Assembly (NCBI GenBank): GCA_009926865.1
Contig: RFOD01000018.1
Coordinates: 1-43,276 of the forward strand
Origin: Gammaproteobacteria bacterium
GTDB taxonomy: Bacteria > Pseudomonadota > Gammaproteobacteria > Steroidobacterales > Steroidobacteraceae
DNA: 43,276 bases
Reading direction: 5' to 3'
The first letter of the stretch is position 1, and each line of letters opens with the position of its first letter. Of this stretch, positions 23,952 to 30,690 are shown in pieces. The notes beneath the pieces are model-generated. The model had not been told where the DNA came from and made no database searches. It saw only the letters and a list, made by a program, of their open reading frames with translations. The position numbers and the translations under genes were made by a program.

Positions 23952-25130
23952 GTGAATAAGACAACGACGATTGGGATAGTAGGTGGCGGCATCGGTGGAC
24001 TCGCCGCGGCGCTGGCGTTTCAACGAGCGGGTTTTCGGGTGGCCGTCTACGAGCAAGCACCCGAGCTCGCGGAGGTTGGGGCGGGTTTATCGCTGAGTCC
24101 AACAGCCGCTCACGCGCTGAATCATCTTGGTTTGCACGAGACGCTCGAGCACAAGGCCTACCATCCAGAAGACCAATGCGTTCGTCACTGGGCTGACGCG
24201 CGGCCGCTCACTTGGATCAATCGTGGTCGTAAGCTGCTTGAGCAGTATGGTGAGCGCTACTACCTCATCCATCGCGCAGATTTACATGATGCATTGGCTG
24301 CCGCGGTACGTACGAATGATGCCGACGCCATTCGATTAAATAAAATCTGTGTCAGCTTGACTCAGGATGCGGCGGGCGTGGATCTGCAATTTGCGGATGG
24401 TACGGCGGCTCGTTGCGAGGCCATCATTGGCGCAGACGGTTCACGCTCCGTCATTCGTCAGAAAATCTTTGGCTTATTGCCTGTTGAATATACCGGCTAT
24501 ATCGCATGGCGTGGGCTCGTGCCGATGGAGCGTATTCCTCCAGAGATTCTGGAGCCACCATCCGGGGTATTCATAGGTCCAGGGCACTTGGTCAATCGCT
24601 ACCCCGTGCGGGGTGGCAAGCTTTTGAATTTTGTGGCCTTTGCAGAACGCAAGGCGTGGACCGAGGAAGGTTGGTCTATTCGCTCAACCGTCGATGAGCT
24701 ACTGCAGGAGTTTCAAGGCTGGACGCCCATGGTTCGACGTATTATGGAATTGGTACCCGAAGATCAACTCTTCAAGTGGGGATTATTTGATCGTGAGCCG
24801 CTAACGCAGTGGACATCAGGTCGAGTGACCTTATTGGGTGATGCAGCCCATCCCATTTTACCCTTCCTGGGGCACGGCGCGGTTTTGGCCATCGAGGATG
24901 CCGTCGTGTTAGCGAGAGCGTTCGAGGCGGCAGGGTCTGTGGAGGAGGCTTACTCGCGCTATGAGGCGGCTCGACGCGAACGCGCATCGTTCGTGGTGCT
25001 GGCATCTCGAAAAGCGGGCAAGATGTTCCATGATGTCGATACTGATTCCTACAACGAACGCACTGGTGGAAAAGCCGCTGACGAAGGGATCGGGCTTTTC
25101 TCTTATAACCCGGTTTTACAGGCAGTATGA
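23952..25130 (+). CDS. FAD-dependent aromatic-ring monooxygenase
   Basis: 392 residues from the GTG at 23952. Class A flavin monooxygenase: the FAD Rossmann motif GIVGGGIGGLAAA lies at about 8, the DG motif GADGSRSVIR near 156 and the GD motif VTLLGDAAHPILPFLGHGA near 290. The sequence resembles salicylate hydroxylase and 3-hydroxybenzoate 6-hydroxylase-type enzymes, which use NAD(P)H and O2 to hydroxylate aromatic acids. The open frame extends upstream into the rimO start region, but the Rossmann motif position fixes the start near 23952. The stop overlaps the methyltransferase ATG (ATGA), so the pair is probably co-translated. Substrate not known. Confidence 0.88.
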   Translation: MNKTTTIGIVGGGIGGLAAALAFQRAGFRVAVYEQAPELAEVGAGLSLSPTAAHALNHLGLHETLEHKAYHPEDQCVRHWADARPLTWINRGRKLLEQYGERYYLIHRADLHDALAAAVRTNDADAIRLNKICVSLTQDAAGVDLQFADGTAARCEAIIGADGSRSVIRQKIFGLLPVEYTGYIAWRGLVPMERIPPEILEPPSGVFIGPGHLVNRYPVRGGKLLNFVAFAERKAWTEEGWSIRSTVDELLQEFQGWTPMVRRIMELVPEDQLFKWGLFDREPLTQWTSGRVTLLGDAAHPILPFLGHGAVLAIEDAVVLARAFEAAGSVEEAYSRYEAARRERASFVVLASRKAGKMFHDVDTDSYNERTGGKAADEGIGLFSYNPVLQAV

Positions 25131-26197
25131 GCAAGGTCATAGATAGCTTACCCTCACTGGCTCGACGCAGCGATGCGGCCTATCTTGATTTTGTTGAGGG
25201 GTTCCGCGAATTCATTTTAGGCAAGGGCGCGGACTTTGAGGATCGGCTAAATCAGGCTTTAGTCGATGAAGCGGCAAGACGTGGACAAGATTGGCAGGAT
25301 GTTGAGCACATTCGTGAGTTTGTCCAACAACAGCCCTTGGGATGCTTACGAGATCGTCTAGCCCGTACTCAACAAGAGATGAAATGGCACGCTTTGGTGC
25401 GATCGTTCGATGAGCAGCGTGCCAAGCTTGTAGGCGAGCTTGAGCATTGGGCCTCACGCGGTCCTGGCGACTTATTACTCGATCCCGAATTTGTCCCGCC
25501 CAGCTATGTGAATGTGCATTTTCATTTGCAGCCCGGTGGCTATTTTAAAGACGAGCTATCGGGCTTTCTGTATCACTGGGGGACCAAGGTTTTTTTCCGC
25601 GGTGATAATGATGCCGATCAACTCCACGCTCGCTTGACGCGATTCGTTCCAACGCCAGCGGATGGACGTGTACTGCGTATACTCGATATGGCCTGCTCAG
25701 TGGGGCAAAGTACCACGGCATTTCGTCGCCGATTTCCCGAGGCAGAAGTATGGGGCGTAGATTATTCCGCGCCCATGTTAAAGGTCGCTCACCGAAGGGC
25801 AGCGATGTTGGGTGATGAGGTCACTTTCAAGCAGGCATTGATCGAGCATACGGGTTTCGCCGATGAATACTTTGATCTGACCTTCGCTTTCATCGTGTTT
25901 CACGAGCTTCCGTTGCGCGTTATCGAAGAAACGGTACGAGAGGCCGCTCGGGTGACTCGTAAGGGCGGGGTGTTCGCCGTTTACGATTTCGCGAGAACCG
26001 CAGATAAGTCACCCTTTCAGCGCTATCACCGCTGGTTCGATGCGCGCCACAATGGCGAGCCCTATTCACAAGACTTTTGTGATTGTGACTTTGACGGACT
26101 ATTACGTTGCTATGGCTTCCGTGTGGACGCCACACCGCTGGGTCAACGCGCCGGTGGGAGTGGCTACATGCAAAACTGGTTTGCGATTCGTGAGTGA
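25127..26197 (+). CDS. Class I SAM-dependent methyltransferase with N-terminal extension
   Basis: 356 residues. Motif I of the class I fold is ILDMACSVGQST near 188 (the usual LD-x-G-C-G-x-G is altered, with Cys-Ser in place of Gly-Cys). The acidic motif II is VWGVDYSAPML near 207, and FAFIVFHELP lies near 255. The C-terminal part resembles UbiE/Coq5-like methyltransferases. About 180 residues precede the SAM domain and do not match a family I recognise; they are charged and helical, with a conserved-looking PPSYVNVHFHLQPGGY segment just before the SAM domain. It overlaps the FAD monooxygenase by ATGA, so its substrate is probably the hydroxylated product (O- or C-methylation). That is inferred from layout. 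Confidence 0.82.
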   Translation: MSKVIDSLPSLARRSDAAYLDFVEGFREFILGKGADFEDRLNQALVDEAARRGQDWQDVEHIREFVQQQPLGCLRDRLARTQQEMKWHALVRSFDEQRAKLVGELEHWASRGPGDLLLDPEFVPPSYVNVHFHLQPGGYFKDELSGFLYHWGTKVFFRGDNDADQLHARLTRFVPTPADGRVLRILDMACSVGQSTTAFRRRFPEAEVWGVDYSAPMLKVAHRRAAMLGDEVTFKQALIEHTGFADEYFDLTFAFIVFHELPLRVIEETVREAARVTRKGGVFAVYDFARTADKSPFQRYHRWFDARHNGEPYSQDFCDCDFDGLLRCYGFRVDATPLGQRAGGSGYMQNWFAIRE

Positions 26198-26504
26198 GAC
26201 GCCAGAAGGCGGTACTCCGCTTGCTGATGAGTACCCGGTGTATCTGCCCGATCCGGTGGTCGATGCAGCCATGCGCATGATCGTGGAGTTATCCGCGCAA
26301 CTATGGGTCGAGCGTGAGCGGCGTATGGTGACTGAGCAATTGCTCGAATCACGGGGGCTTTTGTCGCGTGAAGATATCGAGAGCTTTAAGGCAGACCCAA
26401 CGCAAGTCGCAGCCATAAAAGCCGAGCGTGCACGCTTTCTCGAAGATGTGTTCAAAGAATTAAAACGAATTCCGGTGGGGCCGACTCACTCAAAAAGCGG
26501 CTGA
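26190..26504 (+). CDS. Small hypothetical protein downstream of methyltransferase
   Basis: 104 residues if the GTG at 26190 is used; it overlaps the methyltransferase end by 8 bases. I do not recognise the family. The middle (about 25-60) is a charged helix with coiled-coil character (RMIVELSAQLWVERERRMVT), followed by a second helical segment (AIKAERARFLEDVFKELKRI). There is no signal peptide or membrane helix. It has the look of a small partner subunit. The stop codon abuts the stop of the convergent gene at 26505 with no space between. The open frame extends further upstream within the methyltransferase gene, but that part is out of phase with it and is likely non-coding. Confidence 0.6.
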   Translation: MSETPEGGTPLADEYPVYLPDPVVDAAMRMIVELSAQLWVERERRMVTEQLLESRGLLSREDIESFKADPTQVAAIKAERARFLEDVFKELKRIPVGPTHSKSG

Positions 26505-27485
26505 TCACGGACAGGTGTCTAGACCTGAAGCGGACTTTCGCATCCCTGTTTCAGCTCTCGCGATGATTTGACCACTTTGTAGATCCAGACATGCAAGCTG
26601 TCCGGAAAAGAAGTTACTGAGATAGACTTTGCCCGCACGCGATTGACTCATAGAAGCCCAGCCGAATGAGCCGAGAGGCAACACATTCAGTAACTTGCCG
26701 TCTAAATCATACCGCTCAACTTGGAGCCCAGTGAGCACCAGAATATTTCCTTGCTCATCGGGGCGAACCTCAAAAAACATTCGTCCGCTATCATCGGAGT
26801 GTGTGATGAGGTCCGGCAGTGGACGTCGATTCGCGAGATCCCAGCGCATGATGCGAGGACCTGACTCGGAGGTGTAAATTAATAGTCGATCTGAGTCTGC
26901 CAGCACACTGGACGTGAGGCCTTGAAATCCCCCCATACCGCCGTGTACCGGTGTCTTGTGGACGTGAATCAAGTCATGTTCGGGTGAGAATTCATACAAA
27001 AAGCCATCGCCATAACGGCGGGTACCGGGTAAGAACGGCAAAGTCGTCTTGAGCGGGACTCGAGAGCGCTCGCCTACAAAGTTTTCCCCGAGAAAGTATC
27101 GACCATCTTGCGCAAAGTTGACGTGTGCGAACGAGCGCTTTGGCCAAGAGGGCGTCGGTTGCGCTTTGCCTTCACGATCGAGCCAAATCGCTTGGTAAGC
27201 AAAAGCATCAAAGGCCCAAAGAATTCCATTCGATGCAAAGCGAACACCCTGCACGATATGCGTGGTTTGATCGAGCCAAATCGTTTGTTTTAACTGTAGC
27301 TGCGCGTCATAGTGCAGTAACCGACCACGGCCCCGATGATCGTCATTCGGGTCATTCAGCAGGGTACAGCCGACCACCACATCTCCGCTGTGGAAGGGGA
27401 GGGATACGTTGGCAAAACCTCGTAGAGAGTGAAGGGCGAGGCCTAGTGTGGCACTCGCGAGTACCTGACGACGCGAAACGCTCAC
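26505..27485 (-). CDS. Tat-signal protein, probable beta-propeller
   Basis: 326 residues from the GTG at 27485, which forms a GTGA junction with the SDR stop; a TTG 9 bases upstream is also in frame. The N-terminus has a twin-arginine motif (SRRQVLASATLGLALHSLRG), so it is exported folded. The mature part contains repeated segments with hydrophobic-aromatic strands and loops (for example GVRFASNGILWAFDA, VRPDEQGNILVLTG and SQSRAGKVYLSNF), the spacing expected of a six- or seven-bladed propeller such as the SMP-30/gluconolactonase or quinoprotein-like groups. I could not assign a family or active site. It is co-directional with the SDR, and its stop abuts the small hypothetical gene. Confidence 0.65.
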   Translation of the reverse strand: MSVSRRQVLASATLGLALHSLRGFANVSLPFHSGDVVVGCTLLNDPNDDHRGRGRLLHYDAQLQLKQTIWLDQTTHIVQGVRFASNGILWAFDAFAYQAIWLDREGKAQPTPSWPKRSFAHVNFAQDGRYFLGENFVGERSRVPLKTTLPFLPGTRRYGDGFLYEFSPEHDLIHVHKTPVHGGMGGFQGLTSSVLADSDRLLIYTSESGPRIMRWDLANRRPLPDLITHSDDSGRMFFEVRPDEQGNILVLTGLQVERYDLDGKLLNVLPLGSFGWASMSQSRAGKVYLSNFFSGQLACLDLQSGQIIARAETGMRKSASGLDTCP

Positions 27486-28309
27486 TTGTCCCAACTGGCC
27501 TTATTGCTGGAACTGGGTGGTAAGCGCCCGCAGTGTAGCCCGGCATCAACCATTAGCACTTCGCCTGTCACGACACTGGCGCCCTCTAAAAACCAGACTA
27601 AAGCTTCGGCAATTTGCTCTGCCGTAGGCACCGTTTGTAGCGGTACCATCGCCGCAGCATTGACCAGAAAAGCTTGATATTGCTCGGGTGTCATGCCCCC
27701 TTGGAGCCATCGCGTCTGGATCGCGCCAGGCGCGATCGCATTGATACGAATCTCTGGGCCCAGTACTAACGATAAGGACTGGGTCATCATATTGAGTGCC
27801 GCTTTACTGGCCGCATACGCCATCGACGAAGCAATTCCCGTCACACCACCGATCGAGGAATTATTGACGATGGCACCGCGACCCTGCTTTTTCATCTGCG
27901 GCGTCACGGCACGCACCATTTGATAAGCCCCCACCACATTCACTTGGTAGATCGCGAGAAAGTCCTCGGCATTTAATCCATCGAGATTTTCATAGGGATT
28001 GAATTTAGTTTTGGCCGCATTATTGATGAGGTAGTCGATGCGGCCCCAGCGATCAACCGCTGCTTTGGCCATGCCGCGGCAATGCGCATCGTCCCCCACA
28101 TCCCCTTGATAGACGATGACGTCTGCCCCATGTTGACGACACAGCTCTGCTGTTTCCTCGGCTTCTTTTTCACTACGAGTGTAGTTGATCACCACGTTGC
28201 AATGACGTTCAGCCAACATAATAGCGGCCGCAGCCCCCACGCCTGTTGCTGAGCCGGTCACAATGGCGACTTTACGTTCGCCTTGAGAGGATCTTTGGGT
28301 TACGGACAT
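27482..28309 (-). CDS. SDR family oxidoreductase
   Basis: 275 residues from the ATG at 28309, preceded by GAGGTGG 5 bases upstream. The cofactor motif TGSATGVG lies near residue 18, NNAA near 97, and the catalytic triad in NNSSIGG and YAASKAALNMMTQSL near 150-165. The C-terminal GEVLMVDAG is typical of FabG-like SDRs. The start choice removes 21 residues of the longer open frame. It is divergent from the UbiD-family gene, with 225 bases between starts, and is coupled to the exported protein downstream by a GTGA overlap. The substrate is unknown; a role with the adjacent decarboxylase is possible. Confidence 0.9.
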   Translation of the reverse strand: MSVTQRSSQGERKVAIVTGSATGVGAAAAIMLAERHCNVVINYTRSEKEAEETAELCRQHGADVIVYQGDVGDDAHCRGMAKAAVDRWGRIDYLINNAAKTKFNPYENLDGLNAEDFLAIYQVNVVGAYQMVRAVTPQMKKQGRGAIVNNSSIGGVTGIASSMAYAASKAALNMMTQSLSLVLGPEIRINAIAPGAIQTRWLQGGMTPEQYQAFLVNAAAMVPLQTVPTAEQIAEALVWFLEGASVVTGEVLMVDAGLHCGRLPPSSSNKASWDK

Positions 28310-28404
28310 CACTGCCACCTCATCTAATCGATCTGCTGAATCACCAACCGCGATGATGGACTCGAAGCGCAAGTGATTGGCAATGACCTGAATCAGTACG
28401 ACCA

Positions 28405-28426
28405 GTCTAAGGTCAGATCTTTAGAC
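28405..28426. promoter_or_regulatory. Inverted repeat GTCTAA-N10-TTAGAC in SDR/UbiD divergent region
   Basis: The 225 bases between the SDR start (28309) and the UbiD start (28535) hold two inverted repeats. This one has 6-base arms at 28405-28410 and 28421-28426 spaced by 10 bases. Arm spacing of this size fits a dimeric regulator site. No regulator is encoded next to it. Confidence 0.35.
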
Positions 28427-28469
28427 GGCCCGTGGTTTATGGAGCGCGGGCAGAGTAGGCTTGATGGCC

Positions 28470-28498
28470 ATCTCGTCGGGGGATCACCGTGACGAGAT
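28470..28498. promoter_or_regulatory. Inverted repeat ATCTCGTC-N13-GACGAGAT upstream of UbiD gene
   Basis: Perfect 8-base arms lie at 28470-28477 and 28491-28498, 36 bases before the UbiD start codon. They could form an operator (two half-sites two helical turns apart) or a leader hairpin. There is no T-tract, so a terminator is unlikely. Confidence 0.4.
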
Positions 28499-28534
28499 TT
28501 GGCGGCTCAAGAACGCGATACCAAGGGGGTAATC

Positions 28535-30028
28535 ATGGCCTTTCGTGACATGCGTGAATATCTGGATCTGCTCGAGAAAGACGGGCAGCTGAAGCGACTC
28601 GATATCCCGTTCGATGGTAGACGCGACACCAATGAGCTGCAGTCGCTCATGAACTATGTGTGCAGCAAAGATGGACCCGCCTTGATTCTGAACAATGTGA
28701 AGGGGATCAACACCGAAGGCGTGCCGATTATTTTCAATCCCTTTGGAACCCGCGAGCGAACGGCGATGACGATTGGTTATCGCGATTGGCGTGAAGCTAA
28801 GTTGTTTCACTCCGAGGTGTTAGCCGATCCATCCCGTTGGCACGCGCCAAAAGTGGTGGATAGCAAGGGGGCGCCTTGTAAAGAGGTCATCATCAAAGGC
28901 GATGATGTAGCCATAGATAAGCAACTACCTCATGTGTGGTTTGGTAAGGAAGGACCTGCCTACATCACTAACGCGATGACCTTTTCGAAAGATCCTGAGA
29001 CAGGTGGCCGTAATTGCGGCTGGTACCGCTTCACCCAATTTTTGGAAGCGACACACCCTCAAGGTGGCAGCTACCCCGCTTCGCGAGCCAAAACGGATCT
29101 TGCAGCATTTTATTGGTGGAATCCGCCGTTCTCGGATATTGGTCGCCATACCTTTAAAGCGTCTCAAATGGGCAAGCATTTAGAGGTCGCGATCGCTGGT
29201 GTGTGTGATCCTGCTTTACATCTCGCCTCGGCGACGGGTGTGCCGTTCAACGTGGATGAGGCCGCTTTTGCGGGTGGTTTGCGCGGCGAGCCCATTGAAA
29301 TGGTGCGCTGCGAAACGGTAGATCTCGAAGTGCCGGCTTCCGCCGAGTGGGTACTCGAAGGCGAGGTCATTCACGAGGAGCTTGAAGCGATCGGTTGGCA
29401 CTCCAATCCGGTTGGCTATTACGATCGGGTTCAAGTATTTCCGATGGTGCGCATCAAGTGCATCACTCACCGAAAAAATCCAATGTGGCACGCGACGATG
29501 GAAATGGTGCCACCCTTTGACCATAACTACATCGCACTCCTGCCGGTCGAGGGCGAAGTCCTATCGGATCTTCGCAAGAAAATTCCGGAAGTGCACGACG
29601 TCGCGGTGACGCCGAACATGTGCTACATCGTGCAATTATCGGTAGATGGCTATAACAAACCGCATCCGAACTTTGGCAAATATGTGATCCATGCCGTATG
29701 GGGATCCGCCGGTCGATGGGGGCGGACGGCGAAGCTCGTGATCGTTGTGGGTCCTGATGTCGATCCCTACGATTTAAAACAAGTGGAGTGGGCCATGATG
29801 ACTCGATGGCAGCCGGCCAAAGATTCAATCATCCAGCCTGACGGGATTCCGATGGTGCTCGATCCGTCTTGCGAAAAATCACCTCAGTTCGGTGCGTTCC
29901 GCTCCGACCAGATGGGGATTGATGCGACCATCAAGATTCCAGAGCGCTTTACCGAATATCCGGAAGTATCGCTTGCTGACCCCGACAAGGTCGCCGAAAT
30001 CGCGAAGAAACTTGAAGGCATTGTGTGA
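28535..30028 (+). CDS. UbiD family decarboxylase
   Basis: 497 residues from the ATG at 28535, with AAGGGGG 6 bases upstream. The N-terminus FRDMREYLDLLEKDGQLKRL and the segments GPALILNNVKG, LASATGVPFNVDEAAFAGGL and MVPPFDHNYIALLPVE match UbiD-type reversible decarboxylases. These use prenylated FMN, made by UbiX, to (de)carboxylate aromatic or alpha,beta-unsaturated acids. No ubiX is in the window. The neighbouring gene is a methyltransferase coupled by a GTGA overlap, which is not the classic ubiquinone context, so this is probably a catabolic or secondary-metabolite enzyme rather than UbiD itself. The substrate is not known. Confidence 0.88.
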   Translation: MAFRDMREYLDLLEKDGQLKRLDIPFDGRRDTNELQSLMNYVCSKDGPALILNNVKGINTEGVPIIFNPFGTRERTAMTIGYRDWREAKLFHSEVLADPSRWHAPKVVDSKGAPCKEVIIKGDDVAIDKQLPHVWFGKEGPAYITNAMTFSKDPETGGRNCGWYRFTQFLEATHPQGGSYPASRAKTDLAAFYWWNPPFSDIGRHTFKASQMGKHLEVAIAGVCDPALHLASATGVPFNVDEAAFAGGLRGEPIEMVRCETVDLEVPASAEWVLEGEVIHEELEAIGWHSNPVGYYDRVQVFPMVRIKCITHRKNPMWHATMEMVPPFDHNYIALLPVEGEVLSDLRKKIPEVHDVAVTPNMCYIVQLSVDGYNKPHPNFGKYVIHAVWGSAGRWGRTAKLVIVVGPDVDPYDLKQVEWAMMTRWQPAKDSIIQPDGIPMVLDPSCEKSPQFGAFRSDQMGIDATIKIPERFTEYPEVSLADPDKVAEIAKKLEGIV

Positions 30029-30690
30029 CTCCAGCGGCATCCCGTAAGCCGTTGCAGCGCGATGCGCCGCAGCGGTTCGATCGAGCGTATTACCAAAAAT
30101 TTTACGGTCCGCACTCGCAATCGGTCGCCTCTAAGGCCGAGATGTCCGCTCGCGCTGAACTGATCGCGGCCTATACGCGCCATGTCGGTTGCCGAGTCGA
30201 CACGCTACTCGATGCGGGATGCGGGCTCGGTTTAATGCGTGACCCTTTACTTAGGGCCTTACCCGGTGCCACTTATGTCGGTTTGGAATACAGTGAATAT
30301 CTATGTAATCGGTTTGGCTGGGCACACGGGAGCATTGCAGACTATCGACCCAGGGAGCCGTTTGATTTGGTTGTGTCCTACGATGTGATGCAGTATCTCG
30401 ATGATCACAATGCATCGCGTGCGCTTGCCAACTTCGCAAAACTATGTCGAGGCGTGCTTTTCTTTAGTGCATTGACTTTACGGGATTGGCGCATTACAGC
30501 GGATCGCGCGCGTACCGATCCAGATGTCTGGATGCGTACAGCCGATTGGTATCGACGCCGCTTACGCCGTCACTTTATTGAGATCGGCGCAGGATTTTGG
30601 GTACGTCGGCATAGTGGACTCGTCATCTGGGAGCATCAGGATTTGATCCGCGTTCGATATGTCGCGGTTCATGACCTTCTGGGGGGATGA
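30025..30690 (+). CDS. Class I SAM-dependent methyltransferase
   Basis: 221 residues from the GTG at 30025, in a GTGA junction with the UbiD stop. Motif I is LLDAGCGLGLMRDPLL near 61, motif II GLEYSEYLCNRFGW near 85, and a post-motif DLVVSYDVMQYLDD near 113. It is a small cytoplasmic methyltransferase of the type that acts on small molecules. The tight coupling suggests it works on the UbiD-family enzyme's substrate or product. The last 68 bases overlap the C-terminal coding region of the convergent RND pump. Confidence 0.87.
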   Translation: MTPAASRKPLQRDAPQRFDRAYYQKFYGPHSQSVASKAEMSARAELIAAYTRHVGCRVDTLLDAGCGLGLMRDPLLRALPGATYVGLEYSEYLCNRFGWAHGSIADYRPREPFDLVVSYDVMQYLDDHNASRALANFAKLCRGVLFFSALTLRDWRITADRARTDPDVWMRTADWYRRRLRRHFIEIGAGFWVRRHSGLVIWEHQDLIRVRYVAVHDLLGG

